This document shows positions 38,476 through 52,400 of a stretch of DNA of 64,000 nt, piece after piece. The number at the start of each line of letters is the position of its first letter. Position 1 is the stretch's first letter. The translations under genes were made by a program, and so were the position numbers. Below the pieces are notes generated by a model. It was not told where the DNA came from. It saw only the letters and a program-made list of their open reading frames with translations, and ran no database searches. Origin of the DNA: Auanema rhodensis (lineage: Eukaryota > Nematoda > Chromadorea > Rhabditida > Rhabditidae); contig CAXKVF010000087.1 of NCBI GenBank assembly GCA_964057225.1, positions 124,001 through 188,000 on the forward strand. Direction: 5' to 3'.

Positions 38476-41400
38476 TGGTATGTAACTCGCTTCACGTGAA
38501 AGATAAAGAGATGCGGTTTTCAAAATTAGATTCCCCATGTCCATATTAGTCTAAAAACAAATTTTTATTGATATTGGTTCATGGTAACCATGACTTTGAA
38601 ATTTACGTGAACTTTAATTTATGCTAATTAAATGTACACGTGATGTGCACTTGGTATGTAACTCGCTTCACGTGAAAGATAAAGAGATGCGGTTTTCAAA
38701 ATTAGATTCCCCATGTCCATATTAGTCTAAAAACAAATTTTTATTGATATTGGTGCATGGTAACCATGACTTTGAAATTTACGTGAACTTTAATTTATGC
38801 TAATTAAATGTACACGTGATGTGCACTTGGTATGTAACTCGCTTCACGTGAAAGATAAAGAGATGCGGTTTTCAAAATTAGATTCCCCATGTCCATATTA
38901 GTCTAAAAACAAATTTTTATTGATATTGGTTCATGGTAACCATGACTTTGAAATTTACGTGAACTTTAATTTATGCTAATTAAATGTACACGTGATGTGC
39001 ACTTGGTATGTAACTCGCTTCACGTGAAAGATAAAGAGATGCGGTTTTCAAAATTAGATTCCCCATGTCCATATTAGTCTAAAAACAAATTTTTATTGAT
39101 ATTGCTTCATGGTAACCATGACTTTGAAATTTACGTGAACTTTAATTTATGCTAATTAAATGTACACGTGATGTGCACTTGGTATGTAATTCGCTTCACG
39201 TGAAAGATAAAGAGATGCGGTTTTCAAAATTAGATTCCCCATGTCCATATTAGTCTAAAAACAAATTTTTATTGATATTGGTGCATGGTAACCATGACTT
39301 TGAAATTTACGTGAACTTTAATTTATGCTAATTAAATGTACATGTGATGTGCACTTGGTATGTAACTCGCTTCACGTGAAAGAAGAAGAGATGCGGTTTT
39401 CAAAATTAGATTCCCCATGTCCATATTAGTCTAAGAACAAATTTTTATTGATATTGGTTCATGGTAACCATGACTTTGAAATTTACGTGAACTTTAATTT
39501 ATGCTAATTAAATGTACACGTGATGTGCACTTGGTATGTAACTCGCTTCACGTGAAAGATAAAGAGATGCGGTTTTCAAAATTAGATTCCCCATGTCCAT
39601 ATTAGTCTAAAAACAAATTTTTATTGATATTGGTGCATGGTAACCATGACTTTGAAATTTACGTGAACTTTAATTTATGCTAATTAAATGTACACGTGAT
39701 GTGCACTTGGTATGTAACTCGCTTCACGTGAAAGATGAAGAGATGCGGTTTTCAAAATTAGATTTCCCATGTCCATATTAGTCTAAAAACAAATTTTTAT
39801 TGATATTGGTGCATGGTAACCATGACTTTGAAATTTACGTGAACTTTAATTTATGCTAATTAAATGTACACGTGATGTGCACTTGGTATGTAACTCGCTT
39901 CACGTGAAAGATGAAGAGATGCGGTTTTCAAAATTAGATTCCCCATGTCCATATTAGTCTAAAAACAAATTTTTATTGATATTGGTGCATGGTAACCATG
40001 ACTTTGAAATTTACGTGAACTTTAATTTATGCTAATTAAATGTACACGTGATGTGCACTTGGTATGTAACTCGCTTCACGTGAAAGATGAAGAGATGCGG
40101 TTTTCAAAATTAGATTCCCCATGTCCATATTAGTCTAAAAACAAATTTTTATTGATATTGGTTCATGGTAACCATGACTTTGAAATTTACGTGAACTTTA
40201 ATTTATGCTAATTAAATGTACACGTGATGTGCACTTGGTATGTAACTCGCTTCACGTGAAAGATAAAGAGATGCGGTTTTCAAAATTAGATTCCCCATGT
40301 CCATATTAGTCTAAAAACAAATTTTTATTGATATTGGTGCATGGTAACCATGACTTTGAAATTTACGTGAACTTTAATTTATGCTAATTAAATGTACACG
40401 TGATGTGCACTTGGTATGTAACTCGCTTCACGTGAAAGATAAAGAGATGCGGTTTTCAAAATTAGATTCCCCATGTCCATATTAGTCTAAAAACAAATTT
40501 TTATTGATATTGGTGCATGGTAACCATGACTTTGAAATTTACGTGAACTTTAATTTATGCTAATTAAATGTACACGTGATGTGCACTTGGTATGTAACTC
40601 GCTTCACGTGAAAGATAAAGAGATGCGGTTTTCAAAATTAGATTCCCCATGTCCATATTAGTCTAAAAACAAATTTTTATTGATATTGGTTCATGGTAAC
40701 CATGACTTTGAAATTTACGTGAACTTTAATTTATGCTAATTAAATGTACACGTGATGTGCACTTGGTATGTAACTCGCTTCACGTGAAAGATAAAGAGAT
40801 GCGGTTTTCAAAATTAGATTCCCCATGTCCATATTAGTCTAAAAACAAATTTTTATTGATATTGGTTCATGGTAACCATGACTTTGAAATTTACGTGAAC
40901 TTTAATTAATGCTAATTAAATGTACACGTGATGTGCACTTGGTATGTAACTCGCTTCACGTGAAAGATAAAGAGATGCGGTTTTCAAAATTAGATTCCCC
41001 ATGTCCATATTAGTCTAAAAACAAATTTTTATTGATATTGGTTCATGGTAACCATGACTTTGAAATTTACGTGAACTTTAATTTATGCTAATTAAATGTA
41101 CACGTGATGTGCACTTGGTATGTAACTCGCTTCACGTGAAAGATAAAGAGATGCGGTTTTCAAAATTAGATTCCCCATGTCCATATTAGTCTAAAAACAA
41201 ATTTTTATTGATATTGCTTCATGGTAACCATGACTTTGAAATTTACGTGAACTTTAATTTATGCTAATTAAATGTACACGTGATGTGCACTTGGTATGTA
41301 ACTCGCTTCACGTGAAAGATAAAGAGATGCGGTTTTCAAAATTAGATTCCCCATGTCCATATTAGTCTAAAAACAAATTTTTATTGATATTGGTTCATGG

Positions 41401-43403
41401 TAACCATGACTTTGAATTTTACGTGAACTTTAATTTATGCTAATTAAATGTACACGTGATGTGCACTTGGTATGTAACTCGCTTCACGTGAAAGATAAAG
41501 AGATGCGGTTTTCAAAATTAGATTCCCCATGTCCATATTAGTCTAAAAACAAATTTTTATTGATATTGCTTCATGGTAACCATGACTTTGAAATTTACGT
41601 GAACTTTAATTAATGCTAATTAAATGTACACGTGATGTGCACTTGGTATGTAACTCGCTTCACGTGAAAGATAAAGAGATGCGGTTTTCAAAATTAGATT
41701 CCCCATGTCCATATTAGTCTAAAAACAAATTTTTATTGATATTGCTTCATGGTAACCATGACTTTGAAATTTACGTGAACTTTAATTTATGCTAATTAAA
41801 TGTACACGTGATGTGCACTTGGTATGTAACTCGCTTCACGTGAAAGATAAAGAGATGCGGTTCTCAAAATTAGATTCCCCATGTCCATATTAGTCTAAAA
41901 ACAAATTTTTATTGATATTGGTTCATGGTAACCATGACTTTGAAATTTACGTGAACTTTAATTTATGCTAATTAAATGTACACGTGATGTGCACTTGGTA
42001 TGTAACTCGCTTCACGTGAAAGATAAAGAGATGCGGTTTTCAAAATTAGATTCCCCATGTCCATATTAGTCTAAAAACAAATTTTTATTGATATTGCTTC
42101 ATGGTAACCATGACTTTGAAATTTACGTGAACTTTAATTTATGCTAATTAAATGTACACGTGATGTGCACTTGGTATGTAACTCGCTTCACGTGAAAGAT
42201 AAAGAGGTGCGGTTTTCAAAATTAGAATCCCCATGTCCATATTAGTCTAAAAACAAATTTTTATTGATATTGGTTCATGGTAACCATGACTTTGAAATTT
42301 ACGTGAACTTTAATTTATGCTAATTAAATGTACACGTGATGTGCACTTGGTATGTAACTCGCTTCACGTGAAAGATAAAGAGATGCGGTTTTCAAAATTA
42401 GATTCCCCATGTCCATATTAGTCTAAAAACAAATTTTTATTGATATTGGTTCATGGTAACCATGACTTTGAAATTTACGTGAACTTTAATTTATGCTAAT
42501 TAAATGTACACGTGATGTGCACTTGGTATGTAACTCGCTTCACGTGAAAGATAAAGAGATGCGGTTTTCAAAATTAGATTCCCCATGTCCATATTAGTCT
42601 AAAAACAAATTTTTATTGATATTAGTTCATGGTAACCATGACTTTGAAATTTACGTGAACTTTAATTTATGCTAATTAAATGTACACGTGATGTGCACTT
42701 GGTATGTAACTCGCTTCACGTGAAAGATAAAGAGATGCGGTTTTCAAAATTAGAATCCCCATGTCCATATTAGTCTAAAAACAAATTTTTATTGATATTG
42801 GTTCATGGTAACCATGACTTTGAAATTTACGTGAACTTTAATTTATGCTAATTAAATGTACACGTGATGTGCACTTGGTATGTAACTCGCTTCACGTGAA
42901 AGATAAAGAGATGCGGTTTTCAAAATTAGATTCCCCATGTCCATATTAGTCTAAAAACAAATTTTTATTGATATTAGTTCATGGTAACCATGACTTTGAA
43001 ATTTACGTGAACTTTAATTTATGCTAATTAAATGTACACGTGATGTGCACTTGGTATGTAACTCGCTTCACGTGAAAGATAAAGAGATGCGGTTTTCAAA
43101 ATTAGAATCCCCATGTCCATATTAGTCTAAAAACAAATTTTTATTGATATTGGTTCATGGTAACCATGACTTTGAAATTTACGTGAACTTTAATTTATGC
43201 TAATTAAATGTACACGTGATGTGCACTTGGTATGTAACTCGCTTCACGTGAAAGATAAAGAGATGCGGTTTTCAAAATTAGATTCCCCATGTCCATATTA
43301 GTCTAAAAACAAATTTTTATTGATATTGGTGCATCGTAACCATGACTTTGAAATTTACGTGAACTTTAATTTATGCTAATTAAATGTACACGTGATGTGC
43401 ACT
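38476..43403 (+). repeat. mixed monomers between the 5-monomer block and copy B
   Basis: These 28 monomers have no clear tandem block. Three successive a30g monomers lie at 39708-40235, the first also with c58t and t104g. Near the right end g101a and t56a alternate (42172-43227), similar to the first monomers of the window. Private changes include t45c (GGTTCTC) near 41864 and a36g (GAGGTGC) near 42207. Confidence 0.8.
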
Positions 43404-46400
43404 TGGTATGTAACTCGCTTCACGTGAAAGATAAAGAGATGCGGTTTTCAAAATTAGATTCCCCCTGTCCATATTAGTCTAAAAACAAATTTTTATTGAT
43501 ATTGGTTCATGGTAACCATGACTTTGAAATTTACGTGAACTTTAATTTATGCTAATTAAATGTACACGTGATGTGCACTTGGTATGTAACTCGCTTCACG
43601 TGAAAGATAAAGAGATGCGGTTTTCAAAATTAGATTCCCCCTGTCCATATTAGTCTAAAAACAAATTTTTATTGATATTGCTTCATGGTAACCATGACTT
43701 TGAAATTTACGTGAACTTTAATTTATGCTAATTAAATGTACACGTGATGTGCACTTGGTATGTAACTCGCTTCACGTGAAAGATAAAGAGATGCGGTTTT
43801 CAAAATTAGATTCCCCATGTCCATATTAGTCTAAAAACAAATTTTTATTGATATTGGTTCATGGTAACCATGACTTTGAAATTTACGTGAACTTTAATTT
43901 ATGCTAATTAAATGTACACGTGATGTGCACTTGGTATGTAACTCGCTTTACGTGAAAGATAAAGAGATGCGGTTTTCAAAATTAGATTCCCCATGTCCAT
44001 ATTAGTCTAAAAACAAATTTTTATTGATATTGGTGCATGGTAACCATGACTTTGAAATTTACGTGAACTTTAATTTATGCTAATTAAATGTACACGTGAT
44101 GTGCACATGGTATGTAACTCGCTTCACGTGAAAGATGAAGAGATGCGGTTTTCAAAATTAGATTCCCCATGTCCATATTAGTCTAAAAACAAATTTTTAT
44201 TGATATTGGTTCATGGTAACCATGACTTTGAAATTTACGTGAACTTTAATTTATGCTAATTAAATGTACACGTGATGTGCACTTGGTATGTAACTCGCTT
44301 CACGTGAAAGATAAAGAGATGCGGTTTTCAAAATTAGATTCCCCATGTCCATATTAGTCTAAAAACAAATTTTTATTGATATTGGTGCATGGTAACCATG
44401 ACTTTGAAATTTACGTGAACTTTAATTTATGCTAATTAAATGTACACGTGATGTGCACTTGGTATGTAACTCGCTTCACGTGAAAGATAAAGAGATGCGG
44501 TTTTCAAAATTAGATTCCCCATGTCCATATTAGTCTAAAAACAAATTTTTATTGATATTGGTGCATGGTAACCATGACTTTGAAATTTACGTGAACTTTA
44601 ATTTATGCTAATTAAATGTACACGTGATGTGCACTTGGTATGTAACTCGCTTCACGTGAAAGATAAAGAGATGCGTTTTTCAAAATTAGATTCCCCATGT
44701 CCATATTAGTCTAAAAACAAATTTTTATTGATATTGGTTCATGGTAACCATGACTTTGAAATTTACGTGAACTTTAATTTATGCTAATTAAATGTACACG
44801 TGATGTGCACTTGGTATGTAACTCGCTTCACGTGAAAGATAAAGAGATGCGGTTTTCAAAATTAGATTCCCCATGTCCATATTAGTCTAAAAACAAATTT
44901 TTATTGATATTGGTTCATGGTAACCATGACTTTGAAATTTACGTGAACTTTAATTAATGCTAATTAAATGTACATGTGATGTGCACTTGGTATGTAACTC
45001 GCTTCACGTGAAAGATAAAGAGATGCGGTTTTCAAAATTAGATTCCCCATGTCGATATTAGTCTAAAAACAAATTTTTATTGATATTGCTTCATGGTAAC
45101 CATGACTTTGAAATTTACGTGAACTTTAATTTATGCTAATTAAATGTACACGTGATGTGCACTTGGTATGTAACTCGCTTCACGTGAAAGATAAAGAGAT
45201 GCGGTTTTCAAAATTAGATTCCCCATGTCCATATTAGTCTAAAAACAAATTTTTATTGATATTGGTTCATGGTAACCATGACTTAGAATTTTACGTGAAC
45301 TTTAATTTATGCTAATTAAATGTACACGTGATGTGCACTTGGTATGTAACTCGCTTCACGTGAAAGATAAAGAAATGCGGTTTTCAAAATTAGATTCCCC
45401 ATGTCCATATTAGTCTAAAAACAAATTTTTATTGATATTGGTGCATGGTAACCATGACTTTGAAATTTACGTGAACTTTAATTTATGCTAATTAAATGTA
45501 CACGTGATGTGCACTTGGTATGTAACTCGCTTCACGTGAAAGATAAAGAGATGCGGTTTTCAAAATTAGATTCCCCATGTCCATATTAGTCTAAAAGCAA
45601 ATTTTTATTGATATTGGTTCATGGTAACCATGACTTTGAATTTTACGTGAACTTTAATTTATGCTAATTAAATGAACACGTGATGTGCACTTGGTATGTA
45701 ACTCGCTTCACGTGAAAGATGAAGAGATGCGGTTTTCAAAATTAGATTCCCCATGTCCATATTAGTCTAAAAACAAATTTTTATTGATATTGGTGCATGG
45801 TAACCATGACTTTGAAATTTACGTGAACTTTAATTTATGCTAATTAAATGTACACGTGATGTGCACTTGGTATGTAACTCGCTTCACGTGAAAGATAAAG
45901 AGATGCGGTTTTCAAAATTAGATTCCCCATGTCCATATTAGTCTAAAAACAAATTTTTATTGATATTGGTTCATGGTAACCATGACTTTGAAATTTACGT
46001 GAACTTTAATTAATGCTAATTAAATGTACACGTGATGTGCACTTGGTATGTAACTCGCTTCACGTGAAAGATAAAGAGATGCGGTTTTCAAAATTAGATT
46101 CCCCATGTCCATATTAGTCTAAAAACAAATTTTTATTGATATTGCTTCATGGTAACCATGACTTTGAAATTTACGTGAACTTTAATTTATGCTAATTAAA
46201 TGTACACGTGATGTGCACTTGGTATGTAACTCGCTTCACGTGAAAGATAAAGAGATGCGGTTTTCAAAATTAGATTCCCCATGTCCATATCAGTCTAAAA
46301 ACAAATTTTTATTGATATTGGTTCATGGTAACCATGACTTTGAATTTTACGTGAACTTTAATTTATGCTAATTAAATGTACACGTGATGTGCACTTGGTA

Positions 46401-49400
46401 TGTAACTCGCTTCACGTGAAAGATAAAGAAATGCGGTTTTCAAAATTAGATTCCCCATGTCCATATTAGTCTAAAAACAAATTTTTATTGATATTGGTGC
46501 ATGGTAACCATGACTTTGAAATTTACGTGAACTTTAATTTATGCTAATTAAATGTACACGTGATGTGCACTTGGTATGTAACTCGCTTCACGTGAAAGAT
46601 AAAGAGATGCGGTTTTCAAAATTAGATTCCCCATGTCCATATTAGTCTAAAAGCAAATTTTTATTGATATTGGTTCATGGTAACCATGACTTTGAATTTT
46701 ACGTGAACTTTAATTTATGCTAATTAAATGAACACGTGATGTGCACTTGGTATGTAACTCGCTTCACGTGAAAGATAAAGAGATGCGGTTTTCAAAATTA
46801 GATTCCCCATGTCCATATTAGTCTAAAAACAAATTTTTATTGATATTGGTGCATGGTAACCATGACTTTGAAATTTACGTGAACTTTAATTTATGCTAAT
46901 TAAATGTACACGTGATGTGCACTTGGTATGTAACTCGCTTCACGTGAAAGATAAAGAGATGCGGTTTTCAAAATTAGATTCCCCATGTCCATATTAGTCT
47001 AAAAACTAATTTTTATTGATATTGGTTCATGGTAACCATGACTTTGAAATTTACGTGAACTTTAATTAATGCTAATTAAATGTACACGTGATGTGCACTT
47101 GGTATGTAACTCGCTTCACGTGAAAGATAAAGAGATGCGGTTTTCAAAATTAGATTCCCCATGTCCATATTAGTCTAAAAACAAATTTTTATTGATATTG
47201 CTTCATGGTAACCATGACTTTGAAATTTACGTGAACTTTAATTTATGCTAATTAAATGTACACGTGATGTGCACTTGGTATGTAACTCGCTTCACGTGAA
47301 AGATAAAGAGATGCGGTTTTCAAAATTAGATTCCCCATGTCCATATTAGTCTAAAAGCAAATTTTTATTGATATTGGTTCATGGTAACCATGACTTTGAA
47401 TTTTACGTGAACTTTAATTTATGCTAATTAAATGAACACGTGATGTGCACTTGGTATGTAACTCGCTTCACGTGAAAGATAAAGAAATGCGGTTTTCAAA
47501 ATTAGATTCCTCATGTCCATATTAGTCTAAAAACAAATTTTTATTGATATTGGTTCATGGTAACCATGACTTTGAAATTTACGTGAACTTTAATTTATGC
47601 TAATTAAATGTACACGTGATGTGCACTTGGTATGTAACTCGCTTCACGTGAAAGATAAAGAGATGCGGTTTTCAAAATTAGATTCCCCATGTCCATATTA
47701 GTCTAAAAACAAATTTTTATTGATATTGCTTCATGGTAACCATGACTTTGAAATTTACGTGAACTTTAATTTATGCTAATTAAATGTACACGTGATGTGC
47801 ACTTGGTATGTAACTCGCTTCACGTGAAAGATAAAGAGATGCGGTTTTCAAAATTAGATTCCCCCTGTCCATATTAGTCTAAAAACAAATTTTTATTGAT
47901 ATTGCTTCATGGTAACCATGACTTTGAAATTTACGTGAACTTTAATTTATGCTAATTAAATGTACACGTGATGTGCACTTGGTATGTAACTCGCTTCACG
48001 TGAAAGATAAAGAGATGCGGTTTTCAAAATTAGATTCCCCATGTCCATATTAGTCTAAAAACAAATTTTTATTGATATTGGTGCATGGTAACCATGACTT
48101 TGAAATTTACGTGAACTTTAATTTATGCTAATTAAATGTACACGTGATGTGCACTTGGTATGTAACTCGCTTCACGTGAAAGATAAAGAGATGCGGTTTT
48201 CAAAATTAGATTCCCCATGTCCATATTAGTCTAAAAACAAATTTTTATTGATATTGGTTCATGGTAACCATGACTTTGAAATTTACGTGAACTTTAATTT
48301 ATGCTAATTAAATGTACACGTGATGTGCACTTGGTATGTAACTCGCTTCACGTGAAAGATAAAGAGATGCGGTTTTCAAAATTAGATTCCCCATGTCCAT
48401 ATTAGTCTAAAAACAAATTTTTATTGATATTGCTTCATGGTAACCATGACTTTGAAATTTACGTGAACTTTAATTTATGCTAATTAAATGTACACGTGAT
48501 GTGCACTTGGTATGTAACTCGCTTCACGTGAAAGATAAAGAGATGCGGTTTTCAAAATTAGATTCCCCATGTCCATATTAGTCTAAAAACAAATTTTTAT
48601 TGATATTGCTTCATGGTAACCATGACTTTGAAATTTACGTGAACTTTAATTTATGCTAATTAAATGTACACGTGATGTGCACTTGGTATGTAACTCGCTT
48701 CACGTGAAAGATAAAGAGATGCGGTTTTCAAAATTAGATTCCCCATGTCCATATTAGTCTAAAAACAAATTTTTATTGATATTGGTTCATGGTAACCATG
48801 ACTTTGAAATTTACGTGAACTTTAATTTATGCTAATTAAATGTACACGTGATGTGCACTTGGTATGTAACTCGCTTCACGTGAAAGATAAAGAGATGCGG
48901 TTTTCAAAATTAGATTCCCCATGTCCATATTAGTCTAAAAACAAATTTTTATTGATATTGGTTCATGGTAACCATGACTTTGAAATTTACGTGAACTTTA
49001 ATTTATGCTAATTAAATGTACACGTGATGTGCACTTGGTATGTAACTCGCTTCACGTGAAAGATAAAGAGATGCGGTTTTCAAAATTAGATTCCCCATGT
49101 CCATATTAGTCTAAAAACAAATTTTTATTGATATTGGTTCATGGTAACCATGACTTTGAAATTTACGTGAACTTTAATTTATGCTAATTAAATGTACACG
49201 TGATGTGCACTTGGTATGTAACTCGCTTCACGTGAAAGATAAAGAGATGCGGTTTTCAAAATTAGATTCCCCATGTCCATATTAGTCTAAAAACAAATTT
49301 TTATTGATATTGGTGCATGGTAACCATGACTTTGAAATTTACGTGAACTTTAATTTATGCTAATTAAATGTACACGTGATGTGCACTTGGTATGTAACTC

Positions 49401-52400
49401 GCTTCACGTGAAAGATAAAGAGATGCGGTTTTCAAAATTAGATTCCTCATGTCCATATTAGTCTAAAAACAAATTTTTATTGATATTGGTTCATGGTAAC
49501 CATGACTTTGAAATTTACGTGAACTTTAATTTATGCTAATTAAATGTACACGTGATGTGCACTTGGTATGTAACTCGCTTCACGTGAAAGAAGAAGAGAT
49601 GCGGTTTTCAAAATTAGATTCCCCATGTCCATATTAGTCTAAAAACAAATTTTTATTGATATTGGTTCATGGTAACCATGACTTTGAAATTTACGTGAAC
49701 TTTAATTTATGCTAATTAAATGTACACGTGATGTGCACTTGGTATGTAACTCGCTTCACGTGAAAGATAAAGAGATGCGGTTTTCAAAATTAGATTCCCC
49801 ATGTCCATATTAGTCTAAAAACAAATTTTTATTGATATTGGTGCATGGTAACCATGACTTTGAAATTTACGTGAACTTTAATTTATGCTAATTAAATGTA
49901 AACGTGATGTGCACTTGGTATGTAACTCGCTTCACGTGAAAGATAAAGAGATGCGGTTTTCAAAATTAGATTCCCCATGTCCATATTAGTCTAAAAACAA
50001 ATTTTTATTGATATTGGTGCATGGTAACCATGACTTTGAAATTTACGTGAACTTTAATTTATGCTAATTAAATGTACACGTGATGTGCACTTGGTATGTA
50101 ACTCGCTTCACGTGAAAGAAGAAGAGATGCGGTTTTCAAAATTAGATTCCCCATGTCCATATTAGTCTAAAAACAAATTTTTATTGATATTGGTTCATGG
50201 TAACCATGACTTTGAAATTTACGTGAACTTTAATTTATGCTAATTAAATGTACACGTGATGTGCACTTGGTATGTAACTCGCTTCACGTGAAAGATAAAG
50301 AGATGCGGTTTTCAAAATTAGATTCCCCATGTCCATATTAGTCTAAAAACAAATTTTTATTGATATTGGTGCATGGTAACCATGACTTTGAAATTTACGT
50401 GAACTTTAATTTATGCTAATTAAATGAACACGTGATGTGCACTTGGTATGTAACTCGCTTCACGTGAAAGATAAAGAAATGCGGTTTTCAAAATTAGATT
50501 CCTCATGTCCATATTAGTCTAAAAACAAATTTTTATTGATATTGGTTCATGGTAACCATGACTTTGAAATTTACGTGAACTTTAATTTATGCTAATTAAA
50601 TGTACACGTGATGTGCACTTGGTATGTAACTCGCTTCACGTGAAAGATAAAGAGATGCGGTTTTCAAAATTAGATTCCCCATGTCCATATTAGTCTAAAA
50701 ACAAATTTTTATTGATATTGCTTCATGGTAACCATGACTTTGAAATTTACGTGAACTTTAATTTATGCTAATTAAATGTACACGTGATGTGCACTTGGTA
50801 TGTAACTCGCTTCACGTGAAAGAAGAAGAGATGCGGTTTTCAAAATTAGATTCCCCATGTCCATATTAGTCTAAAAACAAATTTTTATTGATATTGGTTC
50901 ATGGTAACCATGACTTTGAAATTTACGTGAACTTTAATTTATGCTAATTAAATGTACACGTGATGTGCACTTGGTATGTAACTCGCTTCACGTGAAAGAT
51001 AAAGAGATGCGGTTTTCAAAATTAGATTCCCCATGTCCATATTAGTCTAAAAACAAATTTTTATTGATATTGGTGCATGGTAACCATGACTTTGAAATTT
51101 ACGTGAACTTTAATTTATGCTAATTAAATGTACACGTGATGTGCACTTGGTATGTAACTCGCTTCACGTGAAAGATAAAGAAATGCGGTTTTCAAAATTA
51201 GATTCCCCATGTCCATATTAGTCTAAAAACAAATTTTTATTGATATTGGTTCATGGTAACCATGACTTTGAAATTTACGTGAACTTTAATTTATGCTAAT
51301 TAAATGTACACGTGATGTGCACTTGGTATGTAACTCGCTTCACGTGAAAGATAAAGAGATGCGGTTTTCAAAATTAGATTCCCCATGTCCATATTAGTCT
51401 AAAAACAAATTTTTATTGATATTGGTTCATGGTAACCATGACTTTGAAATTTACGTGAACTTTAATTTATGCTAATTAAATGTACACGTGATGTGCACTT
51501 GGTATGTAACTCGCTTCACGTGAAAGATAAAGAGATGCGGTTTTCAAAATTAGATTCCCCATGTCCATATTAGTCTAAAAACAAATTTTTATTGATATTG
51601 GTGCATGGTAACCATGACTTTGAAATTTACGTGAACTTTAATTTATGCTAATTAAATGTACACGTGATGTGCACTTGGTATGTAACTCGCTTCACGTGAA
51701 AGATAAAGAGATGCGGTTTTCAAAATTAGATTCCTCATGTCCATATTAGTCTAAAAACAAATTTTTATTGATATTGGTGCATGGTAACCATGACTTTGAA
51801 ATTTACGTGAACTTTAATTTATGCTAATTAAATGTACACGTGATGTGCACTTGGTATGTAACTCGCTTCACGTGAAAGAAGAAGAGATGCGGTTTTCAAA
51901 ATTAGATTCCCCATGTCCATATTAGTCTAAAAACAAATTTTTATTGATATTGGTTCATGGTAACCATGACTTTGAAATTTACGTGAACTTTAATTTATGC
52001 TAATTAAATGTACACGTGATGTGCACTTGGTATGTAACTCGCTTCACGTGAAAGATAAAGAGATGCGGTTTTCAAAATTAGATTCCCCATGTCCATATTA
52101 GTCTAAAAACAAATTTTTATTGATATTGGTTCATGGTAACCATGACTTTGAAATTTACGTGAACTTTAATTTATGCTAATTAAATGTACACGTGATGTGC
52201 ACTTGGTATGTAACTCGCTTCACGTGAAAGATAAAGAGATGCGGTTTTCAAAATTAGATTCCCCATGTCCATATTAGTCTAAAAACAAATTTTTATTGAT
52301 ATTGGTGCATGGTAACCATGACTTTGAAATTTACGTGAACTTTAATTTATGCTAATTAAATGTACACGTGATGTGCACTTGGTATGTAACTCGCTTCACG